A DNA stretch of 64,000 nucleotides from an uncultured Pseudomonadota bacterium. Its GTDB lineage: Bacteria; Pseudomonadota; Gammaproteobacteria; Steroidobacterales; Steroidobacteraceae. The stretch covers positions 62,001 through 126,000 of the forward strand of contig CAIPVV010000017.1 of the NCBI GenBank assembly GCA_903868595.1. The letters run 5' to 3'. Shown piece after piece: positions 18,376-27,243 of the stretch; position 1 is the first letter of the stretch; each line of letters starts with the position of its first letter. The position numbers were made by a program, and so were the translations under genes. The notes beneath the pieces were generated by a model, which was not told where the DNA came from, searched no databases, and saw only the letters and a program-made list of their open reading frames with translations.

Positions 18376-19704
18376 ATGCATGAGGCACTGGTCATTCTTG
18401 GGCTGATCCTGCTCAACGGATTGTTTGCGTCGGCGGAGCTGGCGCTGGTCTCCGCGCGACGTACGCGCCTGAAGGGGCTGGCCGATCAGGGCCATCCCGG
18501 CGCCCGTGCCGCCCTCGCCCTGCTGGATGATCCGACGCGCCTGCTCTCCTCGACGCAGGTCGGTATCACGCTTGTGGGCATCCTGACGGGCGTGTATTCC
18601 GGAGCGGCCTACTCCACCGCGCTGGCCGCGCAGTTGGCGAACTACGACTGGCTGCGTCCCTACGCCGAGGAGCTCTCCTACGGCGCGATCGTGGTCGTGA
18701 TGACCTACGTCTCGCTGGTGCTGGGGGAGCTGGTTCCCAAGCGCCTGGCGATGGCGCATGCGGATCGTTGGGCCATGCTGGTCTCCCTGCCGATGCATTA
18801 CCTGTCGGTCGCAGGCACGCCGCTGGTGTGGTTGCTGCAGCGCTCGACCGAGGCGCTGCTGAAGCTCATGCCCATGATCAATGCCTCCCAGGCCGCCGTC
18901 ACCGACGACGACGTGCGGGCCCTGGCGGCCGAAGGCATGCTCAAGGGCGGGATCCACCGCCACGAGATGGAGATGATCGACTCGGTGCTGCGGCTCGCCG
19001 ACCGCTCGATCGACTCGATCATGGTGCCGCGGGGCGACATCCTCTGGCTCGACGCCAGCGAACCGGTGGCCTCGCTGTGGGATGAGGCGCGCAAGAGCGG
19101 GCATGCCCGCTTCCTGCTGTGCCGGGGTGAGTTGGAGCAGCTGATCGGCGTCATTTCCCTGGCCAACCTGGGCGAGGCGCTGCGCCGCGGCGAGCTGGAC
19201 CCGGATGCGGACCTGCAGCCGCCGCTGCATGTGCCGGAGGGCATTTCGGTCCTGAAGCTGCTGGAGACCTTTCGTCGCTCCAGCGTGCACCTGGCCGTCG
19301 TCACCAACGAGTACGGCGGTATCGAGGGCCTGGTGACGCCGGCCGATATCCTCAAGGCCATCGCCGGCGAACTGCCGGAGATGGGCAGTCGCGACAGCGC
19401 TGCCGCGCAGCAACGCGAGGACGGCAGCTGGCTGATGGACGGCCACCTGCCGATCTACGAGGCCGAGCGCACGCTGGGGCGCAAGGACCTGGCGCGCGGC
19501 GACAACTACCACACGATGGCCGGCTTCGTGCTCTGGCACCTGGGCCGGCTGCCCGTGCAGGGCGAGAAGATGGCCTGGCGCGATCTCTCGATCGAGGTCG
19601 TCGATATGGACGGCTTGGTGATCGACAAGCTGCTGGTCACCAAGCGCGAGGCGCAGGCCCTGCGCGCCGGGCAGGTCGCGAGCCCGTTGGAGCGCGGCGA
19701 GTAA
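18376..19704 (+). CDS. CNNM/CorC-type membrane protein (hemolysin family, DUF21-CBS-CorC_HlyC)
   Basis: 442 residues. The N-terminal DUF21 membrane domain (about 1-180) carries the family motifs LNGLFASAELALVSARRTRL, LGITLVGILTGVYSG and LGELVPKRLA. A CBS pair follows (about 205-330: DSIMVPRGDILWLDA; VTNEYGGIEGLVTPADIL), then the CorC_HlyC domain (GDNYHTMAGFVLWHLGRLPVQGE). Members affect Mg2+ homeostasis; the old name hemolysin is misleading. ATG 18376 has no strong ribosome-binding site. The A/T-rich stretch at about 18180-18245 upstream is a plausible promoter region. The stop shares a base with the DUF885 start. Confidence 0.9.
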   Translation: MHEALVILGLILLNGLFASAELALVSARRTRLKGLADQGHPGARAALALLDDPTRLLSSTQVGITLVGILTGVYSGAAYSTALAAQLANYDWLRPYAEELSYGAIVVVMTYVSLVLGELVPKRLAMAHADRWAMLVSLPMHYLSVAGTPLVWLLQRSTEALLKLMPMINASQAAVTDDDVRALAAEGMLKGGIHRHEMEMIDSVLRLADRSIDSIMVPRGDILWLDASEPVASLWDEARKSGHARFLLCRGELEQLIGVISLANLGEALRRGELDPDADLQPPLHVPEGISVLKLLETFRRSSVHLAVVTNEYGGIEGLVTPADILKAIAGELPEMGSRDSAAAQQREDGSWLMDGHLPIYEAERTLGRKDLARGDNYHTMAGFVLWHLGRLPVQGEKMAWRDLSIEVVDMDGLVIDKLLVTKREAQALRAGQVASPLERGE

Positions 19705-21431
19705 TGAGCCTCGCCGCAGGCCGCGCGGCGATCCTCTGCCTCGCCCTGCTGGGCCTGGCCGCCTGCGGCAAGACGCCAAGTCCCGCGGTCCCGGTCGCCG
19801 CACCGCTCTCCCGCTGGGCCGCGCAGCGCGATGCGTACATCGAGGCCACCCTTGCCGAGGATCCGGTCCTGGCCATCGCCCTGGGCCGCCATGAGTACGA
19901 TGGCAGGCTGACGGACTACTCGCAGCCCGCCCTGCACCATAGGCTGGCCAGGTTGCATGCCGCGCGGGCGCAGTTCAGCGCCTTGCCGGTGGAGGCGCTG
20001 AGTCCCGCCGAGCGCTTCGAGCGCGATTACCTGGTGATGGAGATCGACGCCAACCTGTTCTGGCTGGAGATCGCCGAGCAGCCCGTCAGGGATCCGAGTT
20101 TCTACGCCGACAACCTGGATCCGGCGCCGTACCTGGAGCGCGCGTATGCGCCGCTGCCCGTGCGCCTGCGCGGCTACATCGACTACCTGCAGGCCGTGCC
20201 GATGGCGTTGCGCACTGCGCGGGATAACCTCCGGCTGCCCCTGGCCGCGAGCCTGCTGGAACACGCCATCGCCACGTTCAACGGCTACGCGGCCTTCTAC
20301 GGCGATGGCGCGCCTGCGGTGTTCGAGGCGGTCGCGGATCCGGCGTTGCACGCGGAGCTCGACGCCGCCACGCGGCAAGCCATCGCCGCGACGCGGCAGT
20401 TTGCGCAGTACCTCTCCCAGCAGCGTCCCCACGCGACGCAGGACTTCGCGCTCGGCGCTCAGCGCTTTGCACAGATGCTGCGCATGACGGAGGGGGTGAC
20501 CACGCCGTTGCCGCAGCTCAAGGCGGTCGGCGAGGCGGACCTCGCGCGCAATCTCGCCGCCCTCAAGGCGGCTTGCGCGCTGTACGCGCCGGGCGCCACG
20601 AACGCGGCCTGCATGGCCAAGGCGCGGGACCACAAGCTCGCGGGCGGTGCGGTGGAGGCGGCCCGCGCGCAGGTGGAGTCGCTGCGGCGATTCCTCCAGG
20701 ACCACGACATCGTCACGCTTCCCGCGATGGATGCCGTAAGGGTTGTCGAGTCGCCGCCCTACGCGCGTGATTTCGCAGCCGCCCTCAGCTCCCCGGGCCC
20801 GTTCGAGAAGCAGCTCCCCGCCTACTACTACATATCTCCCCCAGACCCGAAATGGAGCCGCAAGGAGCAGCGCGATTATGTGCCCGGCGCAGCCTCGCTG
20901 CTGTTTACTAGCGTGCACGAGGTGTGGCCCGGCCACTTCCTGCAGAGCCAGATTGCCCGGCGCGTGGCGTCTCCCGTCGGCCGGCTGTTCAATAGCTATG
21001 CGTTCGTCGAAGGCTGGGCGCATTACGCGGAAGAGTTGATGCTGCAGAAGGGTCTCTGGGACCGCAGCCCGGAGGCGCAGGTCGGGCAAGTCACCGAGGC
21101 GCTGCTGCGCGACGTGCGCCTACTCTCCGCGATTGGCCTGCACACCGAGGGCATGAGCCTTAAGCAAAGCGAGCGGCTCTTCGTCACCCAGGCCTACCAG
21201 TCCGCGGCGTCAGCCCGCCAGGAGGCGGCGCGCGGCAGCTTCGATCCGGGCTACCTCAGCTATACCCTGGGAAAACTGATGATCCGCAAGCTGCGCACGG
21301 ACTGGTGCGCATCGCGCGGTGGAGAGGCGGCCTGGAAGTCGTTTCACGACCAGTTCCTCTCGTACGGCAGTCCGCCGATTCCGCTGGTGCGCCGGGCGAT
21401 GCTGGGCGACGACTCCGGTGACCTGCTGTGA
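19704..21431 (+). CDS. DUF885 lipoprotein metallopeptidase-like protein
   Basis: 575 residues. The signal peptide ends in a lipobox (ALLGLAAC, Cys near residue 21), so the protein is probably an outer-membrane or periplasmic lipoprotein. The metallopeptidase-like site HEVWPGH (405-411) and the downstream EGWAHY (Glu436) are the paired motifs of DUF885, a gluzincin-like family. FDPGYLSYTLGKLMIRKLR and the C-terminal FLSYGSPPIPLVRR are also typical. Substrates of bacterial members are unknown. It overlaps the preceding gene by one base and the Gre-like gene by four. Confidence 0.85.
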   Translation: MSLAAGRAAILCLALLGLAACGKTPSPAVPVAAPLSRWAAQRDAYIEATLAEDPVLAIALGRHEYDGRLTDYSQPALHHRLARLHAARAQFSALPVEALSPAERFERDYLVMEIDANLFWLEIAEQPVRDPSFYADNLDPAPYLERAYAPLPVRLRGYIDYLQAVPMALRTARDNLRLPLAASLLEHAIATFNGYAAFYGDGAPAVFEAVADPALHAELDAATRQAIAATRQFAQYLSQQRPHATQDFALGAQRFAQMLRMTEGVTTPLPQLKAVGEADLARNLAALKAACALYAPGATNAACMAKARDHKLAGGAVEAARAQVESLRRFLQDHDIVTLPAMDAVRVVESPPYARDFAAALSSPGPFEKQLPAYYYISPPDPKWSRKEQRDYVPGAASLLFTSVHEVWPGHFLQSQIARRVASPVGRLFNSYAFVEGWAHYAEELMLQKGLWDRSPEAQVGQVTEALLRDVRLLSAIGLHTEGMSLKQSERLFVTQAYQSAASARQEAARGSFDPGYLSYTLGKLMIRKLRTDWCASRGGEAAWKSFHDQFLSYGSPPIPLVRRAMLGDDSGDLL

Positions 21432-21892
21432 GCCGCGCCTTCGTCCGCGAGGACGACCTGGGCGCAGAGCCGCTTCCGGATCGACAGCAGAGCGAGCATC
21501 CCAACCTGGTCACCCCGCGTGGCATGCAGCTGCTGGAGCAGCGGGTGCGGGAACTGGAGGAGCAGCTGCGCTCGGCGCGTGAGTCCGATGACAAGGATCT
21601 GGCCGCGCGCGTCGCGCGCGACCTGCGCTATTTCGCGGCGCGCCGGGGCAGCGCGCAGGGGGTCAGCGTGGACCCTGCGCCACAGCGGGTCCGCTTTGGT
21701 GTCTGCGTGAAGCTGCGCCTGGCCAATGGCACCGTGCGCGAGCTGCGTCTGGTGGGCGAGGATGAGGCCGATCCGGCGGCGGGCCTTCTGAGCTATGTGT
21801 CCCCACTGGCGCAGTCCCTGTTGGGCAGGGAAGCCGGCGAGGAGGTGCGATTCCTGGGCGAGCCGGCGCAAATCGAATCCCTGCGGGGATAA
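21428..21892 (+). CDS. GreA/GreB-like transcription factor
   Basis: 154 residues: an N-terminal helical hairpin (LVTPRGMQLLEQRVRELEEQLRSARE) like the Gre coiled coil, followed by a C-terminal FKBP-like half (ELRLVGEDEADPAAGLLSYVSPLAQSLLGREAGEEVRF), which is the diagnostic part. Gre factors rescue backtracked RNA polymerase through acidic residues at the hairpin tip; here the tip region (ARESDDKDLAARVAR) has acidic residues but is diverged. A housekeeping Gre factor is probably elsewhere, so this may be an accessory paralogue. It starts with GTG overlapping the DUF885 stop (GTGA). Confidence 0.8.
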   Translation: MSRAFVREDDLGAEPLPDRQQSEHPNLVTPRGMQLLEQRVRELEEQLRSARESDDKDLAARVARDLRYFAARRGSAQGVSVDPAPQRVRFGVCVKLRLANGTVRELRLVGEDEADPAAGLLSYVSPLAQSLLGREAGEEVRFLGEPAQIESLRG

Positions 21893-21905
21893 CCCGCGGC
21901 CACGC

Positions 21906-22940
21906 TCAGGGGGTGCTCAGGTTCCAGAACAGCGCATCCACGCCAATGTTGATGCCCGGGTCGGGGTGCCAGTTGAACTGCCGCTCCCAGCGCAGCAAGG
22001 GCGTCACGTGCCAGTACAGCCATTGCGTGCGGGTGCGGTGCTTGTAGAAGATCCCGGCCTCGTAGCGCTGCACGCCGGTGTCGTGGGTGCCGGCCGCCAG
22101 CAACTGCACACCGTAGCCATGCGCCACGTCCTGGCCCCCGACCAGGTCGCTGTAGCGGCCCAGGCGCAGGACTTCCTGCGCGTGCGCCACGATCAGCGCC
22201 TGCGTCCATTCCGTGTCTGACTTGTCCTTCAGCCAGTTGCCGTAGGTGGAGGAGCGCGCAACCCAGGTGCCCATCCAGCGATCCAGCGTAATGCCGGAGG
22301 CGAGGCCGAGGCCGCGCTGGGTCTCGGCGTACAGCTTGACGAAGGGCTGGATGCTAAATCCCGCCACGCCATACAGGCTCTGCCAGCGCACGGACGTGAA
22401 GGCATAGGGCGGCACGTCGGCGCGCACGCCGATATCGAAATCCAGGTACCTGAGGGGCGTCAGGCGCAGGCCCGCGCGCAGGGCGCTGGAGTCCCTTCCC
22501 AGTACGTTGGGTGACTCGGCGACGCTGTCGCTGGTGATGAACAGGTGCAGGCGTCGCTCCAGGTTGGGCATTTCCAGCTGCAGGTCGACGTCCAGGCGGG
22601 GGCTGATCGCAGTGCCGCCGGGATGACTGATGAAGTCGGAGTCCAGGCCGATGCGGAACGGCGAGACGGGCACCGGCAGCCGGTCCGGCTGGTCGAGGGA
22701 GAACCGCGCGTCCAGCTGCTCGATCCGGTCCTGCACGCCGATGAACAGGCGGTCGTGCCAGTAGTCCAGGTGCGTACCGAAACTCTGCCCTTGCGGGGAA
22801 GGCAGGGCGCCGGGCAGGGGTAGCTCGCGCGTGGGCTGATCGGAAGGCAGGATGTTGATGGGGTCGGCCGCCAAGGCCGACGCCAACGGCAGCAACGCCA
22901 GTGTAGCCAGCAGTGCCCGCAGTGCCTTGAAATGATCCAC
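21906..22940 (-). CDS. Predicted outer-membrane beta-barrel protein of unknown function
   Basis: 344 residues from the GTG at 22940, which follows GGGAG by six bases and begins a good signal peptide (DHFKALRALLATLALLPLASALA). A longer start at 22985 would bury this signal, so GTG is chosen. The mature protein is strand-rich with many alternating aromatic residues (THLDYWHDRLFIGVQDRIEQLDARF, YLDFDIGVRADVPPYAFTSVRWQSLYGVAGF, KHRTRTQWLYWHVTPLLRWERQFNWH). That suggests an outer-membrane barrel. I do not recognise a named family. It lies downstream of the PhoD-like gene on the same strand. Confidence 0.65.
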   Translation of the reverse strand: MDHFKALRALLATLALLPLASALAADPINILPSDQPTRELPLPGALPSPQGQSFGTHLDYWHDRLFIGVQDRIEQLDARFSLDQPDRLPVPVSPFRIGLDSDFISHPGGTAISPRLDVDLQLEMPNLERRLHLFITSDSVAESPNVLGRDSSALRAGLRLTPLRYLDFDIGVRADVPPYAFTSVRWQSLYGVAGFSIQPFVKLYAETQRGLGLASGITLDRWMGTWVARSSTYGNWLKDKSDTEWTQALIVAHAQEVLRLGRYSDLVGGQDVAHGYGVQLLAAGTHDTGVQRYEAGIFYKHRTRTQWLYWHVTPLLRWERQFNWHPDPGINIGVDALFWNLSTP

Positions 22941-22994
22941 TGGCGCTCCCGGGCAGGACTCGCCCAGGACTTCAGAGTAGCCCATAGCCCCAGC

Positions 22995-24134
22995 TTATAC
23001 CTGAAGCTCGGCGGTATCGATCCGCTCCTCGTGGGCCAGTCGACCGGTAACGTCGCGTGTCTGTGCGATAACCAACGGAAGCGGGCCGCTCCAGTCGATC
23101 TGGATCATCCCGAAGTTCTGCTCGTGCAGGGTTTCCCCGACGCGCAGGGCATTGGGCGGCTTGACCGTCCACACTTCGGTGAGGCCGCTGCTGGTGAGGT
23201 CCCAGATCGGATACGGCGCATTCATCTCCAGCCGCGAGAGTTCCGCGTAGTGCGTGTCGCCACTGATGCAGAGAAGTCCGTTGGCGCGTGTCTTGCGGAT
23301 CAGGTGCAGCAGGCGCTGCTGGTCGTAGGCGAAGTTGCACCAGCCTTCCCAGCCGGGGAAGTCCGCGGCGAACTGCAGGCTCGATGCGAAGATGCGGACT
23401 TGTGCCGGGATGCGCAGCTGTGCCTCAAGCCACTGCCATTGCCGCTCGCCCAGCATGGTCGCCTGCGGGGAGGGATTGCGCTGGTAGGGACCGGGTACCG
23501 CCACGCCCATCTGGTTCCACTCGCGCGCCCGGTCCGTATAGGCGCGTCCACCCAGGTCCTGCAGCTGAAGGGGCGTTCGGTTGTAGCGCAGGTCCGGCAT
23601 GATGACCTGCACGCGCCTCGGGTCCTGGCCGAACAGATAGGAAACAAAGACGCCGCTGCGGGAGCGGCGTGGCGAGTCGGCCGGCTCGCCCCAGAAGTCG
23701 CAGAACAGCCGCCGCGACTGCTCCTTCATCGGGTAGTCGCCGCCCGCGTCGTTCTCGCCGAAGTCGTGGTCATCCCAGATGGCCAGCGTGCGGCAACGCC
23801 GGCGGATGCGTTGGAAGCCAGGCTTGGCGGCGAGCATCTGGTACTGGTATGCCATCACGTTCATGTCGCGCGTGTCGGCGTAGATGTTGTCGCCGAGAAA
23901 CAGGAACAGCTGCGGATCCTGAGCCTCGATCGCCGTCCAGATCGGTTGCTCCTGATCCTGCCGTGCGCAGGATCCAAAGGCGAGGCGCGTGAGCGTCTCG
24001 CTAAACCACTGATCGGGCAAGGCGCCGCTGGGCCTGGCGGCACTGGAGGCGGTGGGTGAGCGCGGCAGGGCGATCGCGCCGGTGGCAGCGGAGGCCAGCA
24101 GTAGCGCCTGACGGCGGCTTAGCACGCGAGGCAC
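22995..24134 (-). CDS. PhoD-like alkaline phosphatase/phosphodiesterase with Tat signal
   Basis: 379 residues. The N-terminus has a twin-arginine signal (LSRRQALLLASAATGAIA), so it is exported folded. Metallophosphatase motifs are FGSCARQDQEQ, FLFLGDNIYADT, AIWDDHDFGEND and GDTHYAELSRLE, as in PhoD-family enzymes, which need Ca2+/Fe3+ and hydrolyse phosphate mono- and diesters in the periplasm. It probably recovers phosphate from organic sources. It precedes the outer-membrane barrel gene with a short gap, so the two may be one transcript. Confidence 0.88.
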   Translation of the reverse strand: MPRVLSRRQALLLASAATGAIALPRSPTASSAARPSGALPDQWFSETLTRLAFGSCARQDQEQPIWTAIEAQDPQLFLFLGDNIYADTRDMNVMAYQYQMLAAKPGFQRIRRRCRTLAIWDDHDFGENDAGGDYPMKEQSRRLFCDFWGEPADSPRRSRSGVFVSYLFGQDPRRVQVIMPDLRYNRTPLQLQDLGGRAYTDRAREWNQMGVAVPGPYQRNPSPQATMLGERQWQWLEAQLRIPAQVRIFASSLQFAADFPGWEGWCNFAYDQQRLLHLIRKTRANGLLCISGDTHYAELSRLEMNAPYPIWDLTSSGLTEVWTVKPPNALRVGETLHEQNFGMIQIDWSGPLPLVIAQTRDVTGRLAHEERIDTAELQV

Positions 24135-24241
24135 TCCGGCAGGCAGACATGGGCCACGATGGGGCGCTCCGGCTCACGGTTGAACCACGCCATCCTGACG
24201 CCGGAACGTTACCCGTACGCTAAGCCGCGATGACCGGTGTG

Positions 24242-25366
24242 TTACGGCCCTGCCGCTGGTGCGGGGGCTTCGGGTCTGCCGGGCACGGCGAAGGTATGGC
24301 CGCGCGTGGAGACGGTCTTCACCAGCACCCACACGTTAAGCCCCGGCGCCAGGCCCAGCTCCTGCGTTGCCGCGCGCGTAATGCGCGCGAGTACCGCGGC
24401 GCCACCGATATCCACTTCGATCAGATCGTTGTCCGCGTCGGCGCTGATGGAGCGAACCTGGCCACGCAGCTGGTTGCGCACGGAGAGCCCCCGCGGTTCC
24501 TGCGTTGCCAGGATGATGTCCCGCGCGAGCAACTGCACGCGCACGCGCATCCCGCGTGTCAGCGCGGGGCCGGGAATGTGCAGCAGTCCCCCGCCGACCA
24601 CGAGCCCGGCAAGTCCGCTTGCAGAGTCAACGGCGTCGACAACCCCATCCACGACCGCACCCAGCGCCTCCGGTCCCACGATGGCCCGCAGTGCCGGCGT
24701 GAGGCTCACGGCGCTGATATCGCCCTGGGCAACGACGCGGCCTGCATCCATGACCACGACGTGCGTGGCCAGGCGCAGGACCTCATCAAACTGGTGGCTC
24801 ACCAGGATCATCGGGATGGCGCAGTGGTCGCGCAGCCGCTCCAGGTACGGCAGCACTTCCTCGCGTCGCGCGGCATCCAGGGAGGAGAGCGGCTCGTCCA
24901 GCAGCAACAGGCGCGGCTGGGCCAGCAGCGCGCGTCCCAGTGCGACGCGCTGCTTCTCGCCGCCGGAGAGTCGTCCGGGTCGCCGTCCCAGGAGGGGCGC
25001 CAGTCCCAGCAGTTCCACGACCTCATCCAGGCCGATGAGCGTCCGGGCGCCCGCGGCGCGGCGCGCGCCGTAGCACAGGTTGCCCTGCACGCTGTAATGC
25101 GGGAACAGGCGCGCTTCCTGGAATACGTAGCCGACCTGGCGACGCTCGGCGGCCACGTTAAGGCGCTGGTCGGTGTCGAGCCAGCGCGCCTCGTCCAGTT
25201 GTACATGGCCCTGCTGCGCCTCCAGCAGTCCGGCGATCACGTTGACCAGGGTGGTCTTGCCGCAGCCGGAGCGACCGAACAGCGCGACCACGCCGGGCGT
25301 GGGGGCCTGGAAGGCGGCGTCCAGCGTGAAGTCCCCGCGCCGGTGCCGAATGGCGACGTCGAGCAT
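24242..25366 (-). CDS. modC: Molybdate ABC transporter ATP-binding protein
   Basis: 374 residues. Walker A GRSGCGKTT (31-39), Q-loop YVFQEARLFPHYSV, signature LSGGEKQR (about 134-141), Walker B LLLLDEPLSSLD, H-loop ILVSHQ. The long C-terminus carries the MOP/TOBE domain that regulates ModC (ARDIILATQEPRGLSVRNQLRGQVRSI). It powers molybdate import with the adjacent permease. It starts four bases after the modB stop, so the two are co-transcribed. No ModA gene is in the window. Confidence 0.92.
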   Translation of the reverse strand: MLDVAIRHRRGDFTLDAAFQAPTPGVVALFGRSGCGKTTLVNVIAGLLEAQQGHVQLDEARWLDTDQRLNVAAERRQVGYVFQEARLFPHYSVQGNLCYGARRAAGARTLIGLDEVVELLGLAPLLGRRPGRLSGGEKQRVALGRALLAQPRLLLLDEPLSSLDAARREEVLPYLERLRDHCAIPMILVSHQFDEVLRLATHVVVMDAGRVVAQGDISAVSLTPALRAIVGPEALGAVVDGVVDAVDSASGLAGLVVGGGLLHIPGPALTRGMRVRVQLLARDIILATQEPRGLSVRNQLRGQVRSISADADNDLIEVDIGGAAVLARITRAATQELGLAPGLNVWVLVKTVSTRGHTFAVPGRPEAPAPAAGP

Positions 25367-25369
25367 CGG

Positions 25370-26062
25370 CTAGTTTCCCAGCCAGCGACGCAGGCCGCGC
25401 GCAAGCAGTTCCGAGGCGATGAGTCCGGCGAGGCCCAATCCGAAGGACAGCAGCGCAAGCCGTGCCGCCATCGCCTCCCCGTCGGGGGATTGCAGGGCGG
25501 AGTACAGCGCCAGGGGCAGTGTCCGGGTTTCCCCCGGGATGTTGGACACGAAGGTAATCACGGCTCCGAACTCGCCCAGGCCGGCCGCGAAGGCGGTGAC
25601 CGTCCCGGCCAGGACCCCAGGCAGCATCAGCGGCAGCGTAATGGTGGCAAATCGGTCCCAGGGACCAGCGCCCAGTGTCCGGGCGGCTTGCTCCAGCCCG
25701 ACGTCAACCCCCTCCAGGGCGATACGCATCGCCCGTACCATCAGCGGGAAGGACATGACCGCGGTAGCCAGGGCGGCGCCGGAGGTCGTGAAGACCAGCC
25801 GGATCCCGAAGGCGGCCTCCAGCAGTCGTCCCAGTGGGCCCCGAACCCCGAACAGCACCAGCAGCAGGTAGCCCACCACGACTGGCGGCAGCACCAGCGG
25901 CAGGTGGACGAAGGCATCCAGGAGGGTGCGCCCCGGGAAGCGGCGGCGGGTGAGGAGCCAGGCGATGCCGATCGCCGGCAACAGGCTGAACGCGACGCTG
26001 CGTCCCGCCACGATGAGGCTGAGGCGCAGGGCGGAGAGTTCGGCTTCACCGGGCAGTGTCAT
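25370..26062 (-). CDS. modB: Molybdate ABC transporter permease
   Basis: 230 residues with five membrane helices. The permease loop is GLEQAARTLGAGPWDRFATITLPLMLPGVLAG (EAA motif), preceded by LVLPPVVVGYLLLVLFG, the ModB signature region. ATG 26062 is chosen because a longer start would run into the fructose-bisphosphatase coding region on the other strand. It shares a divergent promoter region of about 60 bases with that gene. Usually ModA precedes ModB; here the gene upstream is fbp, so the binding protein must be encoded elsewhere or be absent. Confidence 0.9.
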   Translation of the reverse strand: MTLPGEAELSALRLSLIVAGRSVAFSLLPAIGIAWLLTRRRFPGRTLLDAFVHLPLVLPPVVVGYLLLVLFGVRGPLGRLLEAAFGIRLVFTTSGAALATAVMSFPLMVRAMRIALEGVDVGLEQAARTLGAGPWDRFATITLPLMLPGVLAGTVTAFAAGLGEFGAVITFVSNIPGETRTLPLALYSALQSPDGEAMAARLALLSFGLGLAGLIASELLARGLRRWLGN

Positions 26063-26125
26063 AAGCGGAGCATACCGGGACTGCCGCATTGCCGGCATTC
26101 CCCGCGGCAACGGATAATAAAGGCT

Positions 26126-27142
26126 ATGAACCACGCCAAACCCGCGGCCGGAAGGCTCGCCATGTACGACATCGTTACCCTCCAGGCGCACATCCTGCAG
26201 CAGCAGGCGCGCTACCCGGATGCGACCGGGACCTTCTCCTGGATCCTCTCGGCGATATCGATCTCCGCCAAGATGATCGCGGCACAGGTCCGCAGGGCCC
26301 GCCTGGAGGATGTGCTTGGCAGCGCCGGCGAACAAAACGTACAGGGTGAGCAGCAGCAAAAGCTCGACGTTATTGCCAATGAGATCCTGCTGCGCCTGCT
26401 GGGTGGCCGCGAGGGCGTGGCCATCGTGGCGTCCGAGGAGAACGAGGAGCCGGTGATCCTGCGCGCGCAGAACGACGGCGAGACGCGTTACTGCGTGCTT
26501 TTCGACCCACTGGACGGTTCATCCAATCTTGATATCTGCGGCTCGGTGGGGACGATCTTCAGCATCCTGCGCAAGGACCAGTCCTCCACCGTCGCCGAGG
26601 ACTCGCTGCTGCAGCCGGGTCTCAAGCAGGTGGCCGCCGGCTATGTGCTCTACGGATCCTCCACCGTGTTGGTACTCACCATTGGGTCTGGCGTCGACAT
26701 GTTCGTGCTGGATCCTTCCATTGGTGCATTCGTCCGGGTGGCGCAGGGCCTGACGATCCCGCTGCGCAACAAGTGCTACTCGCTCAACGAGGGCAACCGG
26801 CTGACCCTGCCCCAGGGTTACCAGAACTACCTGGACTGGGCCCAGCGCAGTGGGTACTCCAGCCGCTACGTGGGTGCAATGGTCGGTGACGTCCATCGCA
26901 TCATGTTGCAAGGCGGCGTCTTCCTGTATCCGCCGACGAAGAAGGCGCCAAATGGGAAGCTGCGCCTCATGTACGAGGCCAATCCGATGGCGATGCTGGT
27001 CGAACAGGCCGGCGGCAAGGCGCTGGTGGGTCCTGGGCAGCGGATTCTGGAGCTGCAGCCGGAAGGCATCCACCAGAGGACCTGCGTGGTGCTCGGCAGC
27101 AGCGAGGAGGTCGACCACGTGATGGCCCACGTCGCCGGATAG
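26126..27142 (+). CDS. fbp: Class I fructose-1,6-bisphosphatase
   Basis: 338 residues. The metal-binding motif DPLDGSSN is at 127-134, preceded by ASEENEEPV (about 102-110) and EQQQKLDVIANE. Later motifs are RYVGAMVGDVHRIMLQGGVFLYP and KLRLMYEANPMAMLVEQAGG. It removes the 1-phosphate from fructose-1,6-bisphosphate in gluconeogenesis, which fits the glycogen-synthesising metabolism suggested downstream. ATG 26126 gives a typical length; ATG 26162 (MYDIVTLQ) is an alternative closer to the family start. The much longer frame open on this strand from 24230 lies over modB-modC and is rejected. Confidence 0.92.
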   Translation: MNHAKPAAGRLAMYDIVTLQAHILQQQARYPDATGTFSWILSAISISAKMIAAQVRRARLEDVLGSAGEQNVQGEQQQKLDVIANEILLRLLGGREGVAIVASEENEEPVILRAQNDGETRYCVLFDPLDGSSNLDICGSVGTIFSILRKDQSSTVAEDSLLQPGLKQVAAGYVLYGSSTVLVLTIGSGVDMFVLDPSIGAFVRVAQGLTIPLRNKCYSLNEGNRLTLPQGYQNYLDWAQRSGYSSRYVGAMVGDVHRIMLQGGVFLYPPTKKAPNGKLRLMYEANPMAMLVEQAGGKALVGPGQRILELQPEGIHQRTCVVLGSSEEVDHVMAHVAG

Positions 27143-27243
27143 GCGGCACGGTGGGGCTTCGCGTGGCCTGGTCCCGCAACCGGCGCGATGCGGGCTGCCA
27201 GGGAGCCGCACGGTCTGACGGGTCCCTGATTGCGGCCCTCGCG

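Noticed and set aside
24230-26125. Very long plus-strand open frame ahead of fbp (970 codons in total)
   Set aside because: It lies over modB and modC, has a Gln/Arg/Gly-rich composition typical of a GC-rich shadow frame, and only its last 338 codons are fbp.
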